64,000 bases of DNA, from assembly GCF_000025345.1 (NCBI RefSeq), contig NC_013757.1:3534001-3598000 (forward strand), given 5' to 3'. The DNA is from Geodermatophilus obscurus DSM 43160 (GTDB lineage: Bacteria; Actinomycetota; Actinomycetes; Mycobacteriales; Geodermatophilaceae). The position numbers and the translations under genes were made by a program. Positions within the stretch are counted from its first letter, which is position 1, and every line of letters starts with the position of its first letter. The notes beneath the pieces are model-generated. The model was not told where the DNA came from and ran no database searches. It saw nothing but the letters and a program-made list of their open reading frames with translations. Below, piece by piece: positions 1-6,970 of this stretch.

Positions 1-1016
1 GCGGCGGCTACCCCGACCAGTACCGCGGCACGGCGCAGCAGCGGACCGGACGCCACCAGCCGGGCGCGGAACCCGGTGCTGTCGGGTGGCACCTGCTCGG
101 GGACCAGCCGGTGCCGGCCGGGAACCTGGTGGGTGAGCTCGGTGCGCGGGCCCCGCCCGGTGCGGGCGAGCTCCTCGTCGGGCACCCCGGCCCGCGGCAA
201 CCGCACCGGCTCGGGACGACAGGCGTGCCGCAGGTCGAGGGCGAAGGCGGCGGCCGACCCGCGGTCGTGCGGGTCGGGGGACAGCCCGCGGGTGATCACC
301 GCTAGCAGGTCCGCAGGCGCGTCGGGGGCGAGCTCGGCGAGGTCGGGCAGCACGCCGTCAGCGGCGACCCGCAGCGTGTCGGCCGGCGTCGCGGCGTTCC
401 ACGGCGCCACCCCGGTGAGCGCGTGGAAGGCCGCCGCGGCGACACCGAAGACGTCGGACTCCGGCCCGGGAGCGCCGCCGCGGGCCACCGTCGGGTCGAC
501 GTAGGCCGGTGTCACCTCACCGACTGCCTCCTCACCCAGCACCCGCGCCACCCCGAGGTCGGTGAGCACCGGGCGGCCCTCGGCGGTGAAGACGACGTTG
601 CCCGGGGAGAGGTCGCCGTGCACCACCCCGCGCTCGTGCGCGTGGGCCAGCGCGGCGGCCACCGGGGCCAGGGCGGTGACCACCTCCCCCGGTCGCAGCC
701 GGCCGCGGCGGGCCAGCAGTGCGGCCAGGCTGCCGCCGGACAGCAGGTCGAGCACCAGGGCCACGCGCGGCTGCCCGCCACGGCGCGGTCCGTGCACGAC
801 CTCGTGCAGCCGGACCAGGTGCGGGTGGTCGAGCTCGCCGAGCAGCGCCGCCTCACGCGCCTGCCGCTCGGCGTCCCCGGCGACCAGCAGCTTCACCGCC
901 ACCGGTGCGCCACCGGACCGGGGCACCGCCCGCCACACCTCACCGGACCCGCCCCGGCCGAGCAGCTCCTCCAGCCGGTAACCGGGGACGACGGGCGCGG
1001 ACGGGGGCGAGGGCAT
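1..1016 (-). CDS. Ser/Thr protein kinase, transmembrane, C-terminus cut by window edge
   Basis: The start is inside the window and 338 residues are visible. The kinase domain begins at once: glycine loop LGRGGSGEVW (residues 19-28), VAVKLL with the ATP-binding Lys42, catalytic loop HGDLSPGN with Asp135, and metal loop DLG (Asp153). The usual HRD and DFG are therefore HGD and DLG, which makes this a non-RD, divergent but probably active Hanks-type kinase. A Pro/Arg-rich linker follows, and a hydrophobic run (VLVGVAA) starts exactly at the edge, consistent with a membrane anchor and an extracellular sensor beyond the window. TACGGT lies 7 nt before the ATG with no Shine-Dalgarno sequence, suggesting a leaderless message. 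Substrate unknown. Confidence 0.85.
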   Translation of the reverse strand, partial: MPSPPSAPVVPGYRLEELLGRGGSGEVWRAVPRSGGAPVAVKLLVAGDAERQAREAALLGELDHPHLVRLHEVVHGPRRGGQPRVALVLDLLSGGSLAALLARRGRLRPGEVVTALAPVAAALAHAHERGVVHGDLSPGNVVFTAEGRPVLTDLGVARVLGEEAVGEVTPAYVDPTVARGGAPGPESDVFGVAAAAFHALTGVAPWNAATPADTLRVAADGVLPDLAELAPDAPADLLAVITRGLSPDPHDRGSAAAFALDLRHACRPEPVRLPRAGVPDEELARTGRGPRTELTHQVPGRHRLVPEQVPPDSTGFRARLVASGPLLRRAAVLVGVAA

Positions 1017-1023
1017 GGCGGGC

Positions 1024-1029
1024 ACCGTA
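1024..1029 (-). promoter_or_regulatory. -10 element for kinase (leaderless type)
   Basis: TACGGT on the minus strand ends 7 nt before the kinase ATG and matches the actinobacterial TANNNT -10 consensus. The transcript would begin at or next to the start codon. Confidence 0.45.
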
Positions 1030-1122
1030 GGCGGCCACGCGATGACCCCGCTCCGGCTGTCCACAGGGGTCGGCCTGCTCCACAGAGCCGGGCCCGGACG
1101 GGTGGCACCGCGGTGGGCGTCC

Positions 1123-1128
1123 TAGGTT
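1123..1128 (+). promoter_or_regulatory. -10 element for FAD oxidoreductase (leaderless type)
   Basis: TAGGTT ends exactly 6 nt before the ATG at 1135 and no Shine-Dalgarno sequence is present. Confidence 0.5.
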
Positions 1129-1134
1129 CGGGCC

Positions 1135-2379
1135 ATGCCGCTGCCCGCCCGCGCCCAGGTCGTCGTCGTCGGAGCCGGGCTGGCCGGGCTGTCGGCGGCC
1201 CTCCGGCTCGCCGCAGCGGGTGTGGACGTGCACGTCGCCGAGGCCGCTTCGCACGCCGGCGGCCGGCTGGCCACCGAGCGGGTCGACGGATTCGTCGTCG
1301 ACCGCGGCTTCCAGGTGCTCAACACCGGGTACCCGCGCGCCGTCGACCTCGACCTGCCGGCCCTCGACCTGGGCTGGTTCTGGCCGGGCGCAACGATCCG
1401 GGTCGACGGCCGCCGGTCCCGGGTGGTCGACCCGCGGCGACGGCCCACGGCCGCGCTCGACACGCTCCGGGCACCGATCGGCTCCCCGGTGCGCAAGGCC
1501 GCGGTCGCCGCCTACTCCGCCCGGGCCGCCTACACCTCCGTCGACCGGCTGTCGCGGGAGCCCGAGACCTCCGCCGAGGAGCGGCTGCGGCGGGCCGGCG
1601 TCGGTGACACCGCACTGGAGCGCTTCTTCCGGCCGTTCCTCGCCGGCGTGCTCCTGGAGGACCGGTTGGAGACCTCGAGTCGGTACCTGGACCTGCTGTG
1701 GCGGAGCTTCGCCCGCGGGGCGATCGGCCTGCCGGCCCGCGGCATGCAGGCGGTCGGCGAGCAGCTGGCCGGGCGGGTCGGCGCCGGCCGCGTGCACCTG
1801 GGCGTCCGGGTCACCGCCGTGAGCGGCGACGCGGTGACCACCGAGGCCGGGCGCACCCGCGCCGACGCGGTCGTCGTCGCCACCGACCCCGACACCGCCG
1901 CCGCGCTGGTCCCCGGGCTGACGGCGTCCGCGCCCCGGCAGGTGACCACCCACCTGCACGTGCTGCCGTCCTCGCCGACCGGGGAGCCGCTGCTGGTCCT
2001 CGGCACGCCCGGCGGGCGGCTGGTGAACAGCGCCGTGCTCACCGACGCCCAGCCCGCCTACAGCCCCGACGACCGGGCGCTGGTCGCCAGCTCCAGCCTG
2101 GCGCCGACCCGGGAGCCCGACGTGCGGGCCGAGGTCGCCGCGCTGCACGGGATCGGCCCCGGCGACCTGCAGCACCTCACCTCGGTCACCGTGCCGCAGG
2201 CCCAGCCCGCCGCCGTCCCGCCGCTGCGCCTGCGGCAGCCGGTGGACCTGGGCGGCGGGCTGTTCGTGGCCGGCGACCACCGCGACACCCCGTCCATCCA
2301 GGGCGCCATGGCCAGCGGCGCCCGGGCCGCCCGCGCCGTCCTGCGGGCCCTCTCCCCCGACCAGCGAGGAGCTGCCTGA
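1135..2379 (+). CDS. FAD-dependent amine-oxidase/phytoene-desaturase-like oxidoreductase
   Basis: A 414-residue flavoprotein. The Rossmann dinucleotide site VVVVGAGLAGLSAA (residues 9-22) is followed by the AGGR motif that contacts FAD. The C-terminus carries the second FAD-contact motif, GLFVAGDHRDTPSIQGAMASG. This layout is that of the NAD(P)/FAD-dependent amine oxidase and phytoene desaturase superfamily; the substrate cannot be read from sequence. No carotenoid gene is adjacent. It is followed 2 nt later by the peptidase-E-like gene, so the two are probably cotranscribed. The start is chosen because TAGGTT stands 6 nt upstream (leaderless). Confidence 0.85.
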   Translation: MPLPARAQVVVVGAGLAGLSAALRLAAAGVDVHVAEAASHAGGRLATERVDGFVVDRGFQVLNTGYPRAVDLDLPALDLGWFWPGATIRVDGRRSRVVDPRRRPTAALDTLRAPIGSPVRKAAVAAYSARAAYTSVDRLSREPETSAEERLRRAGVGDTALERFFRPFLAGVLLEDRLETSSRYLDLLWRSFARGAIGLPARGMQAVGEQLAGRVGAGRVHLGVRVTAVSGDAVTTEAGRTRADAVVVATDPDTAAALVPGLTASAPRQVTTHLHVLPSSPTGEPLLVLGTPGGRLVNSAVLTDAQPAYSPDDRALVASSSLAPTREPDVRAEVAALHGIGPGDLQHLTSVTVPQAQPAAVPPLRLRQPVDLGGGLFVAGDHRDTPSIQGAMASGARAARAVLRALSPDQRGAA

Positions 2380-2381
2380 CC

Positions 2382-3116
2382 GTGCCCGCCACCGCACCGA
2401 CCATCCTGGCCACCAGCATCGGCTTCGACTCCCGCCGCCGCGGCCCCTACGACTGGGCACCGGGCCCGGTCTTCGACCTCGCGTTCCAGCTCGCGGGCGC
2501 GCCCGACCGGCCGCGGTTGTGCTACCTCGGCACCGCCACCGGCGACGACCCGGTGCGGGTGGCCGGCGTGTACGGGGCCTTCGCCGGCAGCGGGGTGCAG
2601 GTCAGCCACCTGAGCCTCTTCCCCATGCCCACCGTTGCCGACCTGCGCGCGCACCTGCTGGCCCAGGACGTCGTCTGGGTCGGCGGCGGCAGCGTCGCGA
2701 ACCTGCTCGCGGTGTGGCGGGTGCACGGGCTCGACGAGGTGTTCCGCGAGGTGTGGGAGGCCGGTGTCGTGCTGGGCGGGGTGTCGGCCGGATCGCTGTG
2801 CTGGCACGTCGGCGGCACCACCGACTCCTACGGCCCCGATTTGCGCCCGGTGACCGACGGGCTCGGGCTGATCCCGACGTCCAACGGCGTCCACTACGAC
2901 TCCGAGGAACAGCGCCGTCCGCTGTACCACAGGCTCGTGGCCGACGGCACGCTGCCCGCCGGGCACGCCACCGACGACGGCGTGGGGCTGGTTTACCGCG
3001 GCACCGAGCTGGTCGAGGCGGTCGCCGACCGGCCGGACAAGGCCGCCTACCGGGTGGAGCGGGGCCCCGACGGCACCGCGGTCGAGACCCGCATCGAGCC
3101 CCGGCGGCTGCGCTGA
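2382..3116 (+). CDS. Peptidase E-like (S51 family) protein
   Basis: A 244-residue protein of the class I glutamine-amidotransferase fold. The nucleophile elbow GGVSAGSLCW carries the serine typical of S51 dipeptidase E rather than the amidotransferase cysteine. The N-terminal VWVGGGSVANLL strand and the later TDDGVGLVYRG segment also fit the family. Peptidase E cleaves Asp-X dipeptides, and cyanophycinase relatives share the fold, so the exact substrate is open. The GTG start at 2382 is chosen because GAGGAGCT sits 8 nt upstream, just inside the end of the preceding gene. The reading frame is open further upstream, but only as a shadow of the oxidoreductase. Confidence 0.82.
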   Translation: MPATAPTILATSIGFDSRRRGPYDWAPGPVFDLAFQLAGAPDRPRLCYLGTATGDDPVRVAGVYGAFAGSGVQVSHLSLFPMPTVADLRAHLLAQDVVWVGGGSVANLLAVWRVHGLDEVFREVWEAGVVLGGVSAGSLCWHVGGTTDSYGPDLRPVTDGLGLIPTSNGVHYDSEEQRRPLYHRLVADGTLPAGHATDDGVGLVYRGTELVEAVADRPDKAAYRVERGPDGTAVETRIEPRRLR

Positions 3117-3125
3117 GGACGGGCT

Positions 3126-3131
3126 TAGGCT
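3126..3131 (+). promoter_or_regulatory. -10 element for lipB (leaderless type)
   Basis: TAGGCT ends 6 nt before the GTG start of lipB. The identical hexamer and spacing occur before the leuS leader peptide. Confidence 0.5.
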
Positions 3132-3137
3132 GGACGA

Positions 3138-3779
3138 GTGACTGAGCTGCAGGTGATCCGGGCGGGCACGGTCCCCTACGAGGAGGCCTGGGGGCGCCAG
3201 CGCGAGCTGCACGCCGCCCGGGTGGCCGGCGAGGGGCCCGACACGCTGCTGCTGCTCGAGCACCCGCCGGTCTACACCGCGGGCAAGCGCACCGAGCCGC
3301 ACGAGCGCCCCTTCGACGGCACTCCGGTCATCGACGTGGACCGCGGCGGCAAGATCACCTGGCACGGCCCCGGGCAGCTCGTCGGCTACCCGATCGTCCG
3401 GTTGGCCGACCCGGTCGACGTCGTCGCCCACGTGCGGCGCCTGGAGGCGGCGCTCATCGAGGTGTGCGGCGGTCTCGGCCTGGCCACCGAGCGGGTCGAG
3501 GGCCGCAGCGGCGTGTGGGTGCGCGCCGACGGTCGCGGCCCGGACCGCAAGGTCGCCGCCATCGGGGTCCGGGTGGCCAGGGGCGTGACCATGCACGGGT
3601 TCGCGCTCAACTGCGACCCCGACATGTCGGCGTTCGGCAACATGATCCCCTGCGGGATCGTGGACGCCGGCGCCACCTCGCTCACGACCGAGCTCGGCCG
3701 CGACGTGACCGTCGCCGAGGTCATCGACCAGGTCGAGCAGGCGGTGCGTGAGGTGCTCACGGCCACCGTCCCCGCCTGA
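3138..3779 (+). CDS. lipB: Octanoyl-[acyl carrier protein]:protein N-octanoyltransferase
   Basis: LipB transfers octanoyl groups from ACP to lipoyl domains of 2-oxoacid dehydrogenases and the glycine cleavage H protein; LipA then inserts sulfur. At 213 residues the length is normal for the family. Visible signatures are [11 protein letters not shown] (residues 70-80), the catalytic Lys138 in [18 protein letters not shown], and the acyl-thioester Cys172 in MIPCGI. It starts with GTG 6 nt after TAGGCT, with no ribosome site. The partner lipA lies 6.7 kb downstream on the same strand. In mycobacteria the two are adjacent, so leuS and two other genes now sit between them. Confidence 0.95.
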   Translation: MTELQVIRAGTVPYEEAWGRQRELHAARVAGEGPDTLLLLEHPPVYTAGKRTEPHERPFDGTPVIDVDRGGKITWHGPGQLVGYPIVRLADPVDVVAHVRRLEAALIEVCGGLGLATERVEGRSGVWVRADGRGPDRKVAAIGVRVARGVTMHGFALNCDPDMSAFGNMIPCGIVDAGATSLTTELGRDVTVAEVIDQVEQAVREVLTATVPA

Positions 3780-3782
3780 CCC

Positions 3783-3837
3783 GGCCCCCTCCCGAGGCTC
3801 ACCCCGAGTCTGCGAGGGGTGAGGAGGACGGGGTCCT
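3783..3837. repeat. 55-bp imperfect palindrome, copy A
   Basis: Outer arms GGCCCCCTCC and GGACGGGGTCCT enclose a CTCACCCC/GGGGTGAG stem with core CCGAGTCTGCGAGG. It fills the gap between the convergent lipB and leuS genes, so it could also act as a bidirectional terminator. Two other copies of exactly the same length are at 31810 and 51858. Confidence 0.7.
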
Positions 3838-3843
3838 CCCTCT

Positions 3844-6735
3844 TCAGCCGAGGACGAAGTTGACCAGCCGGCCGGGGACGGCGACGACGCGGCGCACCGT
3901 CTTCCCGTCCAGGTGCGCGGCGACCTTGTCGTCGGCCCGGGCCGCGGCCTCCAGCGCGGCGGCGTCGGCGTCGGCCGGCACCGTCACCTGGGCCCGCACC
4001 TTGCCGTTGACCTGGACCGCGACCTGCACGGTGTCCTCGACCAGCCAGCGCTCGTCGGCCACCGGGAACGGGTGCCAGGCCAGCGACTCGCCGTGGCCGA
4101 GCCTCGCCCACAGCTCCTCGGCGATGTGCGGGGCCAGCGGCGCGACCAGCAGCACCAGCGGCTCGGCCACCGACCGCGGCACCGCGGAGTCCGCCCCGTA
4201 GGCCTGGGTCAGGTGGTTGGTCAGCTCGGTGATCCGGGCGATCGAGATGTTGAACCGCAGCGTCGACATCCCGTCCCGGACCCCGGCGATCGCCCGGTGC
4301 AGCGCCCGCAGCGTCTCCTCGGCCGGCTGGATGTCGTCCGCCGCCCGGACCGCGCCGGTCTCCTCGTCGACGACGACCCGCCAGATCCGCTGGAGCAGCC
4401 GCTGCGAACCGACGACGGCCTTGGTCTCCCACGGCCGGGACTGCTCGAGCGGGCCGGTCGACATCTCATAGACCCGGAGCGTGTCCGCGCCGTACGCGCC
4501 GATCATCTCGTCGGGCGTCACCATGTTCTTCAGGCTCTTGCCCATCTTCCCGTACTCACGGTTGACCGGCCGGCCCTCGTGGAGGAACTGCCCGTCGCGC
4601 TCCTCCACCTCGGCGGCGGGCACGTAGAAGCCGCGCTCGTCGGTGTAGGCGTAGGCGGAGATGTAGCCCTGGTTGACCAGCCGCCGGAACGGCTCCTCGC
4701 TGCTGACGTAGCCCAGGTCGTGCAGCACCTTGTGCCAGAAGCGGGCGTACAGCAGGTGCAGCACGGCGTGCTCCATGCCGCCTACATACAGGTCGACGCC
4801 ACCGACGTCGCCGGGCTCCCGCGGACCCAGCCAGTAGCGCTCCAGCTCCGGGTCGACCATCTGCGTGTCGTCGGAGGGGTCCAGGTAGCGCAGGTAGTAC
4901 CAGCAGGAGCCGGCCCAGTTGGGCATCGTGTTGGTCTCGCGCCGGTACTTCCGCAGGCCCTCGCCCAGGTCCAGCTCGACCGTCGTCCAGTCGGTGACCC
5001 GGGACAGCGGCGGCTCCGGCGCGGAGTCGGCGTCGTCGTCGTCGAAGGTCTTGGGCGAGTAGTCGTCGACCTCGGGCAGCAGCACCGGCAGCATCGACTC
5101 CGGGACGGCGACCGGCAGGTCGTCCTCGTCGTAGACCACCGGGAACGGCTCGCCCCAGTAGCGCTGCCGGCTGAACAGCCAGTCGCGCAGCTTGTAGGTG
5201 GTCGTCGCCTCGCCGTGGCCGTGCTGCACCAGCCAGTCGGTGATCGTCGCGATCGCGGTCGCCTTGTCCAGGCCGTTCAGCGAGATCTCGTCGTTGGCCG
5301 AGTTGATCATCGCGCCGGCGCCGGTGTAGGCACCGCCGTCGAAGTCCTCCGGCGGCTGCACCGTGCGGACCACCGGCAGGCCGAAGACCTGCGCGAACTC
5401 GAAGTCGCGGTTGTCCTCGCCCGGAACGGCCATGATGGCGCCGGTGCCGTAGCCGGTCAGCACGTAGTCGGCGATGAACACCGGCAGCTCGCGACCGTTG
5501 ACCGGGTTGACCGCGGTGACGCCCAGCCAGACGCCGGTCTTCTCCCGCGCCTCGTTCTGCCGGTCCAGCTCGGAGCGGCGAGAGGCCTGCCTCTGGTAGT
5601 CCCGCACCGCCGCGGCCGGGGTCGCCGCACCGCCGGTCCACCGCGGGTCGGTGCCGTCCGGCCACGCGGTGGCGGTCAGCGTCTCGACCATCGGGTGCTC
5701 GGGCGCCAGCACCATGTAGGTGGCACCGAACAGCGTGTCGGGCCGGGTGGTGAACACCTCGATGCTCCGGTCCCCGACGGGGAACCGGATCCGCGCACCG
5801 GTCGAGCGGCCGATCCAGTTGCGCTGCATCTGCTTCACCGAGTCCGACCAGTCCAGCCGGTCCAGGTCGGCCAGCAGTCGCTCGGCGTAGGCGGTGATCC
5901 GCATCATCCACTGGGTCAGCGGACGCCGGAACACCGGGAAGTTGCCGCGCTCGGAGCGCCCGTCGGGCGTGACCTCCTCGTTGGACAGCACCGTGCCCAG
6001 GCCCGGGCACCAGTTCACCGGCGCCTGGTGCAGGTAGGCCAGCCGGTGCGCGTCGACGACCCTCCGCCGCTCCACGCCGTCCAGCTCGGCCCACGGGCGG
6101 CCGGTCTCGTTCGTGCCCGGCGCCGGCTCCCGCGTGCCGGCGTCCAGCTCGGCGACCAGCTCCTCGATCCGCCGCGCCCTCCCGGCGTCCTCGTCGAACC
6201 AGGACCCGAAGATCTGCAGGAAGATCCACTGGGTCCACTTGTAGTAGCCCGGGTCGATCGTGGCGAAGGTGCGGCGCTCGTCGTGGTCGACGCCCAGCCG
6301 GCGCAGCTGCCCCTTGATGGCCGCGATGTTGGCCTCGGTGGTGATCCGCGGGTGCTGCCCGGTCTGGACGGCGTACTGCTCGGCGGGCAGGCCGAAGGCG
6401 TCGTAGCCCATCGGGTGCAGCACGTTGGCGCCGTCCATGCGACGGAACCGGCTGGTCGCGTCGGTGCCCAGGTAGCCCAGCGGGTGGCCGACGTGCAGGC
6501 CGGCGCCCGAGGGGTACGGGAACATGTCCATCACGAAGGCCTTCGGCCGGTCGGCGACCCGCTCGAAGCCCTCGCTGAGCCGGCCGACGGGGTTCGGCGT
6601 GTGGAACGTCCCCTCGGCCGCCCAGCGGTCCTGCCACGCCAGCTCGATCCGCTGCGCCAGGGCGGGCGTGTAGCGGTGCGGCGGGACGTCGCCCACCACC
6701 TGATCGGCGCTGGGCTGGTCGGCCGTCTGGCTCAT
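3844..6735 (-). CDS. leuS: Leucyl-tRNA synthetase
   Basis: A class I aminoacyl-tRNA synthetase charging tRNA-Leu. It has 963 residues, close to the mycobacterial enzyme. The HIGH-type signature is [16 protein letters not shown] near the N-terminus. The CP1 editing domain includes [19 protein letters not shown] and the [12 protein letters not shown] segment. The KMSKS loop reads KMGKS in [16 protein letters not shown]. The C-terminal anticodon-binding and tail region ([11 protein letters not shown]) is complete. AGGAG lies 8 nt before the ATG. Upstream on the same strand is a leader peptide with three consecutive Leu codons and a terminator hairpin, so expression is probably attenuated by charged tRNA-Leu level. 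The convergent lipB is 64 bp away. Confidence 0.97.
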   Translation of the reverse strand: MSQTADQPSADQVVGDVPPHRYTPALAQRIELAWQDRWAAEGTFHTPNPVGRLSEGFERVADRPKAFVMDMFPYPSGAGLHVGHPLGYLGTDATSRFRRMDGANVLHPMGYDAFGLPAEQYAVQTGQHPRITTEANIAAIKGQLRRLGVDHDERRTFATIDPGYYKWTQWIFLQIFGSWFDEDAGRARRIEELVAELDAGTREPAPGTNETGRPWAELDGVERRRVVDAHRLAYLHQAPVNWCPGLGTVLSNEEVTPDGRSERGNFPVFRRPLTQWMMRITAYAERLLADLDRLDWSDSVKQMQRNWIGRSTGARIRFPVGDRSIEVFTTRPDTLFGATYMVLAPEHPMVETLTATAWPDGTDPRWTGGAATPAAAVRDYQRQASRRSELDRQNEAREKTGVWLGVTAVNPVNGRELPVFIADYVLTGYGTGAIMAVPGEDNRDFEFAQVFGLPVVRTVQPPEDFDGGAYTGAGAMINSANDEISLNGLDKATAIATITDWLVQHGHGEATTTYKLRDWLFSRQRYWGEPFPVVYDEDDLPVAVPESMLPVLLPEVDDYSPKTFDDDDADSAPEPPLSRVTDWTTVELDLGEGLRKYRRETNTMPNWAGSCWYYLRYLDPSDDTQMVDPELERYWLGPREPGDVGGVDLYVGGMEHAVLHLLYARFWHKVLHDLGYVSSEEPFRRLVNQGYISAYAYTDERGFYVPAAEVEERDGQFLHEGRPVNREYGKMGKSLKNMVTPDEMIGAYGADTLRVYEMSTGPLEQSRPWETKAVVGSQRLLQRIWRVVVDEETGAVRAADDIQPAEETLRALHRAIAGVRDGMSTLRFNISIARITELTNHLTQAYGADSAVPRSVAEPLVLLVAPLAPHIAEELWARLGHGESLAWHPFPVADERWLVEDTVQVAVQVNGKVRAQVTVPADADAAALEAAARADDKVAAHLDGKTVRRVVAVPGRLVNFVLG

Positions 6736-6780
6736 CGTGGTGCTCCTGGTCTTCGGGGGCTCGTACCGGCGGCGGACAGC

Positions 6781-6806
6781 AAAAGACCCCTCACGCAGGA
6801 GGGGTC
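6781..6806 (-). terminator. Attenuator (intrinsic terminator) in the leuS leader
   Basis: On the minus strand GACCCCTC pairs with GAGGGGTC around a 6-nt loop and is followed directly by TTTT, 46 bases before the leuS ATG. A Rho-independent terminator placed inside a 5' leader is the hallmark of attenuation. T-runs are rare in this GC-rich DNA, which makes it stand out. Confidence 0.75.
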
Positions 6807-6840
6807 GCCGTGCTGACTGGGGGTCTCAGGTCAGCACGGC
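6807..6840 (-). promoter_or_regulatory. leuS leader hairpin (11-bp stem)
   Basis: A perfect 11-bp inverted repeat (6807-6817 with 6830-6840, 12-nt loop) lies between the leader peptide and the terminator and overlaps the end of the peptide. Its loop contains AGACCCC, complementary to the GGGGTCT of the terminator 3' arm. The two structures could therefore exchange depending on where the ribosome pauses. Confidence 0.6.
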
Positions 6841-6866
6841 CGCGCAAGCAGGAGCCGCCTGGTCAC
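6831..6866 (-). CDS. Leucine leader peptide (attenuation) upstream of leuS
   Basis: A short open frame reading MTRRLLLARPC and stop, with GTG start and Leu codons CTC, CTG, CTT in a row. TAGGCT ends 6 nt before the GTG with no clear ribosome site, so the mRNA probably begins at the start codon, as for known actinobacterial leader peptides. The stop codon lies inside the 3' side of the 11-bp hairpin. Ribosome stalling at Leu codons would cover the first arm of the hairpin and change folding of the downstream terminator. No experimental support is available from sequence alone. Confidence 0.65.
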   Translation of the reverse strand: MTRRLLLARPC

Positions 6867-6871
6867 CCCGC

Positions 6872-6877
6872 CAGCCT
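6872..6877 (-). promoter_or_regulatory. -10 element of the leuS leader transcript
   Basis: TAGGCT on the minus strand with 6 nt to the leader GTG, the same hexamer and spacing as at lipB. Confidence 0.5.
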
Positions 6878-6970
6878 ACCGCGCGCGGCCACCCGGCCCG
6901 GCCTCACCCGCGAGGGGGATGCCGTCCCCGTCGAGTCGAGACGGGGGCGCCCCCGACCGAGACCACTGAC

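Noticed and set aside
1058..1086. Two TCCACA-like motifs (TGTCCACA and CTCCACAG) resembling DnaA boxes
   Set aside because: Only two imperfect matches, no AT-rich region and no replication genes nearby; most likely chance in the intergenic region.
423..1607. Long plus-strand open frame antisense to the kinase and across the next promoter
   Set aside because: Arg/Gly/His-rich composition typical of a GC-rich shadow frame; the minus-strand kinase motifs explain the region.
3913..6816. 967-codon open frame antisense to leuS
   Set aside because: Compositionally a shadow frame; leuS is complete and conserved on the other strand.
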